Source: Diphasiastrum complanatum (lineage: Eukaryota; Streptophyta; Lycopodiopsida; Lycopodiales; Lycopodiaceae). Taken from it: a stretch of 64,000 nucleotides of DNA. The first letter of the stretch is position 1, and each line of letters starts with the position of its first letter. Shown one piece after another: positions 40,037-52,000 of the stretch. The notes beneath the pieces are model-generated. The model was not told the origin of the DNA. It saw only the letters and a list, made by a program, of their open reading frames with translations, and searched no databases. A program made the translations under genes and the position numbers. Location of the stretch: assembly GCA_029204225.1 (NCBI GenBank), contig CM055108.1:18197779-18261778 (forward strand), in the 5' to 3' direction.

Positions 40037-43000
40037 TGAAAGAGTGTTTGTGTGTGTGATGTGTGTGTGAAAGAGAGGGAGTGTTTGTGTGTTTGTGACG
40101 TGTGTGTGTGTGTGCATTGTGAAGTAGAGGGAGTGTGTGTGTCTGTGACATTTGGGTGTTTGTCTGTGTGCACTGTGTGGTGTGTATGTGTGAGTCTTGA
40201 GACTGTCGTGACATGTGTGTGTGTGTGAGATTGAGAGAGAGAGAGAGTCTAGAGAGAGAGAGAGGATAGGGATAGATTGAGGTTAGAACTTAGAGCATAG
40301 GTTTACCGTTTTGAAATTAGAATTTAGGATTAGTTTTTAATTTGAAGTCTGAATTTAATACAGTTATTGTTTTGTTGACACTAGATAGCTATTAGCAATG
40401 CCCAGACAGCGGGATCCCTTATGGGATCACGTCACCCTTAATTCAGGTTATGGCACATCAGGCACAAAGAAGTGGACTTGCAAGTATTGCAGGAACACTT
40501 ATGGAGGTGGCCCCGTTCAAATCAGGGCGCATCTGCTACGTCTTCGAGGATATGAGATCGCCGTTTGCACTCAGGCCCCAGAGTCACTGAGGATTGTCGG
40601 GTACGGGGGCGACTCTCCTGCTACTACGTCAGGCACAGGTGATTCTTGAATCTTGTTTGATCAATGACATTGATTGAAAATTTGAAATTTGATCTAAAGC
40701 TAAAACTTAAAAGTTTATTCTATAACTTTAAACTTTGATTACAATTTACTAATGAGTAATTAGTGGCTGTTCCCTGAGCTCTCTCACTGACTATAATTTA
40801 TTACCTAAAGCCTGCTGCGTAACTAGTAAGTTGTAACACCAATATTATTGTTATAGGTGCGGCAGAGCGCCAAGATTCCCCATCGCAACCGGCACTTGTA
40901 GCCGGCACTAGCTCCGCTGCAGCATCCATTCCACCTTCTTCTTCTGGAGAGACTCATGCAGTGCTAGTTGGTGGGGCCGGCAGTAGTGCTATTGGTAGCA
41001 CTATTAGGGGACGGGGTCGAGGACGTGTGAGAGGCAGGGATGTTTTTGTGGCAGCCTTCTAGCAGTCGCATAGGGATGCAGCTGCTATTGTTGTTAGGAG
41101 GTGCTTTTACTTGTGTGACCTCCCTTTTCATGTGGCACAGACCCCTGCATGGAGGGATATGATGCGAGCAGTATCTCGTATCGGTGTTGAGTGGGAGGGC
41201 CCGACCATGGAGCAGTTGAGGACGAGAGAGCTACATGCTGAGCGGCAGTCCGTGGATGCTGACCTACAGCCCATTAGGAAGTCATGGGCGAGGTATACCT
41301 GTAACCTTACATCTTCAATACCTTTGCACTTGGCACTTGCCACTTACTACTTTAGAAACTAGTACTTTCAAGTTTCTAACTTTGAACTTTCAATCTCCAA
41401 ATTTGCAAATTGCAAGTTGCAACTTAGTTAGTTGAAACTTGAAAGTGTTGTCGAATGTTTTAGGTTTGGATGCACTATAATATCAGATGGTTGGACCGAT
41501 GCAAGGAGGCGCCATCTTGTGAATATATTGGTGTCTTCTTGCATGGGCACCATGTTTTTGAGATCCATTGACACGTCGCAGCCAAGCATGGCATTGGATG
41601 GCAGGAGATTGTTTGAGTACATCTCATAGGCCATTGAGGAGGTCGGAAAAGAGAATGTTGTCAAGGTATGCACTTGCCACTTGCCACTTTCAAGTTTCAA
41701 CTTTGAAACTTTTGACATTGAGCTCTCAGCTTTGAAGTTAGAACTTAGTAAGTTACAAGTTACAACTTACATTTTGTGAATCGTGATTATTGTTTGCAAT
41801 TTGCAGTGTGCACTTGCCATTTACATTTGCAATTTGTTTTTGGAATGCTCAATGGTGAATGTTCATTGTTCATGAGTTATGATTTGACCTTTGTCAGAAT
41901 TCCAATGCAGGTTGTCACGGACAACGCGTCCAATTGTGTTGCCATGGGGAAGATGGTGAATGAGAAGTACCCTTGGATTTTCTGGAGTCCATGTGCTGCA
42001 CATTGTCTTGACCTCCTAGTTGAAGACATTGGGAGATTACCCTGGGTCAAGGAGGTTGTAGACATGGCACGATTCTTGGTGAGATTTGTCACCAAGTGAC
42101 AGAGGGTCTTGAGCATCTTCAGGTCCTATTCCACCTTGGATCTCTTGAGGCCTGCCCCCACTAGGTAACCAAGTCCCAACTTCCAACCTGACAACCTATT
42201 TATTTTTTGATTTGAAAATTGCAATTTTGTTTTAGCTTCAAGTTTCAGTGCTCATAGAATTTGAATTTTGCTATATAGTATAGCCTGCTTGTTGCCTATA
42301 GGCTATGACCAATTACAAATCTTATTTCATGATTTTCATCCTAGGTTTGCCTATATGCTCATTGTTTTGGAGCGGCTCATAAAAGTGCATGGAAGCTTGA
42401 GGAAGACAATGGTTTCACCCCATTGGGCAGAGTGGGGCCGATCACGAGAGGCCAAGGCCAGGAGATTTGAGGCGATCGTGATGGGGACTTCATTTTGGGA
42501 TGATGCACGCTCCATTGTCATATCCATGCAGCCTATCTATAGTGTGCTTCGCCTTACTGATAGAGAGGGTTCCACCTTAGGCCTTCTTTATGAGTTTATG
42601 GATAAGCTGGGAGAGCAGCTTCAGAGTTGCACCATGTTACGAGCTCGTGACCAGTGCCGAACCCTAGAGAACACAGATAGGTCAGATACCACAGTCAGGG
42701 TCGTGTCCAACGTACATGACCAACTGGGCAAGACAGTGTGAGTAGTGTGCCCCAGCACGGTCCATAGCCATGGCGGGCCTAACACAGCCTAGGGACCCTG
42801 TCAGCAACATAGGGCCCCCAGTTGGGTCCCGACGTGCAGTCGGCCACGTCAGTGCCACGTGGCCGACACTTGGCAGTAGCATGCTACCAGTCCTCACACT
42901 GGGCTAGGAGGGGCTTACTCTATATCAGGGAGTAGGCAAGGTTGGGTGGGGGAGTTAGTGTTTGCCCTACTGTGGTGTTAGGATCTATTATACTGGTATC

Positions 43001-46000
43001 AGAGCCATCTCCATCCTAGGGAAGTTAGTTTTCAGCAGTGGAGAAAGTAGCTAGATTGCTCAGAACTTCTTCAAGTTTTCAGAAATCTACAAAGCAGGGT
43101 CAGCGCTGGAAAATCAGGAGGATACTCAGAAAATCGTGGTGAAAACTTCTGTTTTCTACTTGGGATTTGAGGCAAAATAGAAGTGCAGGTCCAGCGCTGC
43201 CAGATCAGGCTTCAATCCTGATTTTCGAGTGAAATTTTAGCAAGTTCTCAACGTTTCCAGAGCAGAAAGGTTGGCATAGGTTCAGCGCTCCCAGAGCTGA
43301 GGAAAAATCAGAATTTGGAACACTTTTTGGGCCCCAAATCAGAAGAAATTGGGCTAGTTAGGTTGCTTCCCAGCCAGCGAGGCTAGGAACTAATTTGTTC
43401 CGGATTTTTCTTGCACCCTTTCCAGATTTTACTCGACTTTTGGGAAATTTCAGGGCTGCCACAAATCAGCGAGCAGGGTACCATCACCAATTCCAGGATT
43501 TGCAAGTGGATTTGGGCTTTGAATCTGGTTTTTTGGTACCAATACTGGAGCTGTTAGATCAGCGAAGGGGGATAGCAAAAAAAATTTCAGATCTTGTGCC
43601 TCCTATTCGGATTTCTCAGAATCACAGGTCTGAAAGCAGTTGAAGAAGAGCTGAAAGGGCTTTTCTTGATTCTCTCTGTGGAAGTACAGTTCTCAAAAAG
43701 AGCTAAGTTTCCTTTCCTTTCCCTTGTACAGTTATAAATTAGTCTTTTAGACTTTTTTCCTTCAGAAGTTAAGGTAGCTCTCTTTCAGTTCCGAAGATGA
43801 CCACTCCTCAAGGACCTGATCAACCCCCGGAGAGAGGCTTCGACGAACTTGAAACAGAAGCCTTGGCTTACAGAAAAGGGAAGGAACCAATGGAATTGGA
43901 AGAACAGGAACAGTTCGCCGAAGAACTCGACGAACTGGTTACCAAGGAGCAGTTTCTCCAGTTGGTAACAGAAGTGGATGAACTGAAGTTGGCATTAGCC
44001 AATTTCAAGTCCAGTGTGGACGACTCGTTCGCTGAACTCAAAAGCTTGATTTTGAGTTCCGCGAAAGGAAGCCTTCCCTCCACTTCTCAGTTATCCCCTT
44101 CTCCATTTCCATCAGTTTCGGGTGAGACTTTACGGTCTCACCCCAGTGTTTTTAAAGATTTAAAACCTCGTACTTTTAATGGGGAAGAGAAGGATAGAAA
44201 CGCAGACATTCTACAAACCTTCCTTTGCAAATGGAAGAACATTCATGCTCTTAAACAGACCCCTAACCATTTGCAAACAATTGAGGCCAGTCTTTCCTTA
44301 GGGCCTATGGCCTATAAGTGGTGGGTAAATCTCCAAGAGACTGGGCAGACTCCTCGGTCATGGAAAGCTTTTGAAGAAGCTTTCCTAAGAGAATTTCTAC
44401 CAGAAAATGAACTGGATAGAGGCTGGGAAGCCTGGGAAAGAATAGTAATGGATAAATCCCTCATCCAATATATCTCGCAGTATCGAAAAGCAATTTTAAA
44501 GATTAAAAATATGGATGACTATCAGAAAATCAGGGGATTTGTTCGTGGCCTCAAAGATGAATATAAAGTAGAGGTCCAGAGAAACTCGCCTACTACCCTT
44601 GAGCAAGCTCTCAGATATGCTCAAATTTCTAATGATTCAGTGGGTAGGAAGAAGGCGAGACAACAGCCACTTTCTGAGCAGCCTTCTCAGAAAGACTTTC
44701 AATTTAAAAAGAAATTTTTCAAAAGAAAGAACCAAGATAAATCTAAAAGTGAAGCTCCTCAGCAACGCCCTTCACTCATACAGCCCTTAAAACCAGATGA
44801 TTTTGAGAAAGCCAAACAAGAACGTTTGTGCTTTGTGTGTATGGGCAAGGGACACACAGTCAGACAGTGTCCCAAGGGGCCTTTCACTAAAAAAGATAAG
44901 AAAGATAAAAAACAAGTTCATCTTGTTCAGACTGTATGTTTCCCCAGTGACTCGGCAGCTTCCGAGATCAAAGTGTATCATGAAGATCATGAACACTGTT
45001 GCCAGCTGACCTCTGCAATGCTAGCGAGACCCTTCAGCTTTGGGCCGCATGACCTAGTACGTATGCATGGGAAAGTTGGTAACCAGTCAGTAAGAGTTAT
45101 GGTTGATGATGGGGCAACCCATAATTTCATCAACTACACCTTGGTTAAACTACCAGAAGTACCTAGTCAGCATAGGTACATAGTTTCATTAGCTAAGGGT
45201 GAAGATAAAAAAATATGGGAAACTATGGTAAGTAAGTTAAATCTTGGTATTCAGGGGTACGAAGACGAAATAAACTTTCAGATAATGCATCTGGATCGTA
45301 CAGACATTGTTCTCGGGAGAGATTGGCTCTACAGTTTAGGACCTTCCCTCCACAGAAACTATCAGGAGAACACTCTCAGCTTTCAGCATAAAGGCCGAGA
45401 GATCCAGTTGCATGGGGAGCATGATGTTCCCAACAATCCTATGGTCTGCATGCAGTTCATAGCTCTGTCAGCTAATCGGAGATGAAGATCATCAAGTATT
45501 CTTATGTGACTTTCAGTTTATTCCTGAAGTTTCTATTTCCAGTTCTATTCAGCATAAAATCAATAAATTAGAAACTTTATTGTCTAAATTTAAGGATGTT
45601 TTTCCTGAAGATTTACCACATGGTTTACCACCTAGCAGAGAGGTAGATCATGTAATAAACCTAGTACCAAGTACAGCACCTGTTTCTAAACCTCCGGATC
45701 GGGTCAGCCAAACAGAGGATGGAGAAATAACTAGGCAGTTAACAGATTATCTTGGAAAAGGCCAAATTCAGACCAGTAGTTCACCATGGGCCTCACCAGT
45801 CCTATTGGTGAAAAAGAAAGAGGGGTCTATGCGTCTTTGCGTAGATTATAGAGCCCTCAATAAAGTCACAATTAAGAATAAATACCCTATGCCTTGGGCA
45901 GACGAGTTGTTTGACCAACTCGACGGGGCTAAGTTTTTCAGCAAAATAGACCTCAAATCGGGATATCATCAAGTCCGTATAAAATCGGAAGATGTCTCGA

Positions 46001-49000
46001 AAACAGCTTTTAGGACTCATCACGGTCATTATGAGTTTAAGGTGATGCCATTTGGGCTCACAAATGCTCCAGCTACCTTTATGACCTTGATGAACAGTGT
46101 CCTCAGACCATACTTGGGTAAGTTTGTAGTCGTATTTTTAGATGACATCCTCGTCTACAGCAAAACGAGGAAGGAGCATCGAAAACACCTCAGAAAGGTG
46201 TTTCGACTGCTCAGAAAGCATAAGCTCTATACTAAACAATCCAAGTGTGAATTCTTCGTTGAAGAAGTAGTATATTTGGGTCACAATATCTCTTCAGATG
46301 GGATTAAGATGGACCCAAATAAGGTTAAAGCCATACTCAGTTGGCTGAGACCTTAGAATATTTTGGAACTTCAGATCTTTCTTGGTTTGGCGGGATATTA
46401 CAGACGATTTGTCAAGGAATATGCTCAGATAGCAGTTCCTATGACAAATCTTCTTAAGGGGAAGGGAAAGGAGTTCATTTGGGAGTCCGCACAGCAGGAG
46501 AGCTTTGATGCTCTCAAAACAGCCTTAGCTACAGCACCAGTTTTAAAAGTCGTCGACCCCAATCAGCCATTTGTGGTCGAAACAGATGCTAGCGACTTTG
46601 CAGTAGGTGCTATGCTAACTCAGGGTGGACGACCAGTTGCGTTCGAGAGTAAAAAACTCGAGCCAGCTCAGACTAGGTACAGTGCCTATGAAAAGGAACT
46701 CTTTTCTATAGTCCATGCCCTTAAGACTTGGAGGCATTATTTGTATGGTGCCAACTTTGAGGTCCTGACAGACCATGAGAGTCTCAGATACCTTTGCAAT
46801 CAACCTGAGCTCAGAGGTCGGAAAGCTCGTTGGGCAGAGTTGATGCAAGAGTTTGACATGTCTATCACATATAGACGTGGAAAATTCAATACAGTAGCAG
46901 ATGCCCTTAGCAGAATGCCTATGATAAACGAGCTGAGTTTTACCCAGATTCGTAATGAGTTACTCGAGTCCTTGAGAGGGAAACGCCAGCATGATGCATT
47001 CTTCTCTACTATCTGGAACTCAGTCCAGAACAGACAGTTACAGACTCCAGAACCAGTTCCCGGGGCTGGTGCCAGTTCATCCAAGAATACTGCAGCTTCC
47101 ATTGAGGATGATGATGAGTCCGAGTATACGTCGTCAGATGACGTTGAGGATTCTGAGCCTGTATTACCCAAGCAAACCCCAGTGGTTGAGGGTCAGTTGA
47201 CTCAAGGATTCAAATGGAAACAATATTCCATTCAGGATGAGTACTTGCTCTATAGAGATAGAGTATGTGTCCCCAATTCAGAGGATTATAGTTAGCAGGT
47301 CCTATATGAATGTCATGACAATCCTAGCGCGGGACACCCTGGCATACAGAAGACCTATGAGCTTCTTCGTAGGCAATTTTTCTGGCCCAGTATGAAAAAG
47401 GACGTCCACTAGTATGTAACCAGTTGCCAGAAATGTCAAGTAAATAAAGCAAAGCGTTTAAAGGCAGGAGGGTTGTTGCATCCCTTAGAAATACCAGCTG
47501 GTAAATGGGAGAGTATCTCCATGGATTTTATAGTAGGCTTGCCTAAAACCCAAAAGGGTAATGACGCTATATGGGTCACAGTTGACCGTCTAACCAAAAT
47601 GGCTCATTTCATTCCGACCAAAGCAACCGTTAGAGCTCCAGAGTTAGCGAGGTTGTTTGTAGACGGGCTATTTAAATTGTACGGTGTCTACTTGAGAGTC
47701 CCAGTTGACTCTAAAACCCTCAAATCAGGAGTGTGTGCTAAGTTGTCTCCAAGGTATTGTGATCCCCTTACCATCAGTAGGAGACTAGGCGAGGTCACCT
47801 ATGAACTAGAACTCCCACACAGCAGTAAGGTTTTTCCAGACTTTCATGTAGATCGGTTACGAAAAGACTTAACCAGATCAGACAATCTGGTAAGGGACAG
47901 TGTTTTAGTTCTCCCATTGGATCCTCAGCAACCTCCACATGAACCAGAGGAGATTCTTGATAGTAGAGAGACGCAGACTCGTCATACTCTATATCGAGAA
48001 TATCTGGTTAAGTGGAATGATCAGCCTGTTGAGAATGCCACTTGGGAAAGAGGCAGCGTCCTTCGCAAGATTTTTCCAGACTTTGTCTTAGAGGACCAAG
48101 ACGGTTCTTAAGGGGGAGGGAGTGTTACGAGCTTGTGACCAGTGCCGAACCCTAGAGAACAAAGATAGGTCAGATACCACAGTCAGGGTCGTGTCCAGCG
48201 TACATGACCAACAGGGCAAGACAGTGTGAGTAGTGTGCCCCAGCACGGTCCATAGCCATGGCGGGCCTAACACAGCCTAGGGACCCTGTCAGCAGGATAG
48301 GGCCCCCAGTTGGGTCCCAACGTGCAGTCGGCCACGTCAGTGCCACGTGGCCGACACTTGGCAATAGCATGCTACCAGTCCTCACACTGGGCTAGGAGGG
48401 GCTTACTCTATATCAGGGAGTAGGCAAGGTTGGGTGGGGGAGTTAGTGTTTGCCCTACTGTGGTGTTAGGATCTATTACACACCACCATGGCTCCGGACA
48501 AGTATATTACTAGAGTCTAGTAACTACGTTAAAAGTTTCAAAGTTGATTCTTGAATCTTCAATGTTCATTGACATTCATGATTAGAATTTAGTTAAAACT
48601 TAATAGTTCTTGAATCTTGAGACTTGAATGCTCAAGCCTCAAACTTCACTCCTGAGTCCTGATTGTTTGTAGGCTGGAAGAAGTAAGGGGCCTATTTCTA
48701 GGCAGATGGCAGTGGTTCCATCAACCTTTGCATGCCGTGGCTTGCTTGCTTCATCCACTATGGAGGATGGAGGATCAATTCCATGATCGAGAGCTCAGGC
48801 AAGGATGGCATTCCTACGTCTCCTCTATCTATCCTGATCCCACGGATCAGGATGCACTCATGGATGACTTGAATTTATTCATGTATGTACTATGTAATTA
48901 GTAAATTGTAATATGTATTCAGGACCCAGGTATGTAATATGTATTCATCTATGTAGACAATAGTATTATATGTAATATGTATGAACTTTGAAGTAAGGCT

Positions 49001-52000
49001 TAAGCTAGCTGCTAGTTAAAACTTAATAGTAGTAACTTGTAAGCATTTAGTATTTACTAATATATTTTGAAATTTGAATGGTGATGAATGTTGAATGTTC
49101 AGGACCGAGCGCCTCGATTTCGGTCGTGCAGCTGCCATGCTGAGGGAAGGGCAATTGCGCCCTGTTTCATGGTGGATGAAGTATGGGAATGATGTTCCCA
49201 AGTTGCAGAAACTTGCCATCCGTGTCCTCTCACAAGATTGCGCAGCAGTTGCATGTGAGAGAAATTGGAGTGTGTTCTCTCTGATTCATACGAAGAGGAG
49301 GAACAGACTTTCTACTGCGCATCTGGAGAGGTTGGTGTATGTGCATGCCAACCTACGGCTTGTGAAGAAGCTGAGAGAGACTGGGGAGCCCATACAGGTA
49401 ATGAATCATGATTCATGATTAAATCATTAATCTGAATTCTATAGAGTCTAGTATGTACCATGAATCATGATTTGTCTAGATAGTAAAGTCTAGACTCTAC
49501 ACTAAGAAGTTAATCCCGATGAGATCGATGTGGCAAAGGTTCCGGACTTGCCACCAAGATCACAAGAGGAGGAGGATGTCTATGCTCTACTCCATCGGGA
49601 GGCCTTAGCAGCTGCAGGTTGATTTCGATGCCCAATTCCCCGATTCACTGCGTTACATTAGTAGGCTTTTAGTACTTTGAAATTTTGTAGAAATACTAGA
49701 TAGTAGATTACTAGATTGTGAATTGTAATTACTAATTTGTAATTTGTAAATTGTAAGTTAAAACTTAAAAGTAATATGACATGTCGAGACTCGAGAGTCG
49801 AGCCTAAGTCCTGATTCCAATTTCCTTGTGTGCATTGTGCAGGGCCTACCACTCGAGCTACAGCACGCAGGACCAGGAGCGCAGGAGAGGGCCCGAGCCA
49901 TGCAGCAGTCTCAGACACCTCTGAGAGTCCCTCTAGCTCTGACTGATTCACTGAAGTCTGATTTGTAAATTCAAAATTGTTAGTAGTTACTTAATACTAG
50001 TTAGAACTTACTACTTACTACTTAGAAGTTAGAACTTAGTGCCCACTGCTAACTGGAAGTTACTTCCAAGTTAGTGGTCAGTGCATTGTAATTTGTAATT
50101 TGTAACTTGTAACTTGTAACTTCAAACTTGTAAGTACTAACTAGTAACTTCTAAGTACTAAGTAGTAGGTAGTAGGTTGAAAGTTGAAAGTTCTAACTTC
50201 TATAGATAATAGTTATTAGTTTGTAACTTTATTGTTTAAACTTTACAATTTTTGGAAGTTCCTGAATGTTTGAAAATTGAGACTGTAATATGTATGATGA
50301 ATGGTGACAATATCAATAATTGACTAAGGAAAGTGTCAAGTGAGCACTGAGTCGTGACCAGTTGGCAGTGATCACATACTGAATCTTGACACTACAACTT
50401 CTCCTCTTGAATTGCATTCTCTAGAGCATTCTCATGAAATTGGAGAAGCATGTGGGTAAATGGAAACAACAACTCCAATCCACCGAAACCACTAACCTTG
50501 ACGAGTTGCATTCGAACCAGAACCAGTCATTTCAAACGTGTTTCGAACGCGTTTCGAAACGACGTATGAAACGAGCCCTCGAAACATTGACGCCTTCATG
50601 AGCCGCTTATTCTCCGCGCTGTTCGTAGATCCCTCCATCGTACACTCTGTCGTAAAAGCGTGCCTACAAAGAACGTGAAGCGAAACGCCTTATCAATTCT
50701 CTATTCAGTTCCTTCACAGGTGCCTTTCATCCGTGCTCCACCTCCTCTCCTTTCTGATCTATAGAATTGGACCACATACGCCATCTCACTGTGCATCATA
50801 CACACTAATTCGCCCATCTCGATCTCCCCTTGTCCATGTGAGTTTACATTCTTCGCCTTTGACATGGTCCTAGAGGCCTACATGCTTGGGTGGGGTCAAG
50901 CAAGATTCTGAGCTCATTATTCTACCACAGACCATGTCTTCACTCTTCGAGCTATCATTGAGAAAGCCAAACATAGGAGATAGAGGGTTTACTGTTGTTT
51001 TGTTGACTTCAAGAAAGCCTTTTGATTCTGTTCCACGTTCTCTTCTTAATCAGAGATTACCAAATCTTGGTTTCTCCACTGATACAATTCTAATGGTGAT
51101 GGCACTTTATGAGCAAGTTCTTGGCTGCTTTTGGAGTGACATAGGTATCTCAAAGCATATATAAAGCACCATGGAGGGGAAGCACGGTTGCTCCCTCTCA
51201 CCCACATTGTTCGGATTATATATTCATGAGCTTGAGAGAGTCATTGAGCAGAGTGGTGGTACAGGCTGCAGACTTGGTGATATTTTGATTGCCATTCTCC
51301 TTTATTGCAAAAACCAAGATTATGGTCTTCAATACATCCAGGGCCTTCATGCAGAGACATGAGCTTATTTTTTACGGACAACCATTGGAGATTGTATCAT
51401 TCTACACTTATCTAGGGGTTCTTTTCACTACTCCCATATGTATGAGACAAGCAACTACAGCTAGACTCGGAAAGAGACATGCTTGGAGAGGTTTTGTTTC
51501 CAAAGGTTTATTCTGAACGCCCTGAGTAAGTGTCGGCTTTTTGATACCATTGTCACCCCCACAACATTATAGGCAGCAGAGGCATGGTGTTCATGTCTCA
51601 ACCTGTCTGACTGGGCCAATATCTCACGCTTACAAATTCTTATGTTGTCACATATGATATGGGCTAAGTCCTTTGTCCCACATTAGATGAAATGAACAAT
51701 CGGAACAATTTGCGGGACCAACAGATAAATTTGTTGTTGAATCAGGTTAAAACCTTATCCTCGCTGAATTTGGGGTTTCAGCTTAAACCATATTTGAGGG
51801 AGAAGAAGCTTGAAGTGGGGTTGCGGACGATTCAAATTACTATCAGAGATTCATTAATTGCAAAATGGGGAAGAACAATTTAGACTCTTATCTCCAAGAG
51901 TCCACGGATTTATGGAACAAAGGTCCACATTCGATGTCACTGGCTCTCTGGCAGTTTATCCTAGGTTTGCCAACGATTTATCAGAATGAATGTGAACGAA

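Larger units (their letters stand above)
34597..40300 (-). mobile_element. Near full-length L1-like LINE
   Basis: Minus-strand element with ORF1 (about 39981 to 38508) and ORF2 (38432 to 34818), followed by a 3' UTR that contains the family tail (ATGCCTTTTGGCATGG, AATAAAG) and ends in (TTTC)n(CT)n instead of poly(A) at 34597-34625. The 5' end lies in GA/GT-rich simple sequence and was not fixed. ORF2 has two in-frame stops. It is the best-preserved copy of a family with relics at 1.4, 32.9, 50.6, 53.7, 54.1, 61.3 and 61.6 kb. Confidence 0.85.
42635..48480 (+). mobile_element. Ty3/Gypsy chromovirus with both LTRs, defective
   Basis: 5' LTR, primer site, gag-protease, pol, chromodomain, polypurine tract and 3' LTR are all present and bounded by a perfect 5-bp duplication. 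The LTRs (358 bp each) differ at about nine positions by eye, roughly 2.5 %, so the insertion is recent compared with its surroundings. Pol has three in-frame TAG codons and an integrase core deletion, so it could move only with help from intact relatives. Confidence 0.93.
40398..49946 (+). pseudogene. hAT transposase with BED finger, DUF659 and hATC domains
   Basis: Exons at about 40398-40638, 40857-41292, 41464-41665, 41911-42164, 42345-42634 (continued after the Gypsy at 48486), 48673-48882, 49103-49397, 49508-49620 and 49843-49946 have GT-AG-like borders. Exon 1 is a BED zinc finger ([12 protein letters not shown]...[10 protein letters not shown]). Exon 3 is DUF659-like ([17 protein letters not shown]). 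Exon 4 has [14 protein letters not shown] and [14 protein letters not shown]. Exon 7 is the hATC dimerisation domain ([42 protein letters not shown]). TAG stops at 41060 and 41627 and a TGA at about 42098, plus the Gypsy insertion, inactivate it. The exon 8 border is uncertain. Confidence 0.85.
34414..50589 (+). mobile_element. hAT transposon, 16.2 kb with nested insertions
   Basis: Left end CAGTGTTTCATCG; right end read inward CAATGTTTCGAGG. These are terminal inverted repeats of the CA(A/G)TG hAT type, followed on both sides by clusters of TTCGAAACG words. An 8-bp near-duplication flanks it within an interrupted LINE. It carries a BED-finger/hATC transposase (40398-49946) that is split by a Gypsy element. 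A LINE lies in its 5' flank (about 34597-40300). Without these insertions the element would be about 4.6-5 kb, a normal hAT size. Confidence 0.75.

Noticed and set aside
43395-43643. 82-codon frame in the Gypsy leader
   Set aside because: Lies between primer site and gag, no domain, typical spurious leader frame.
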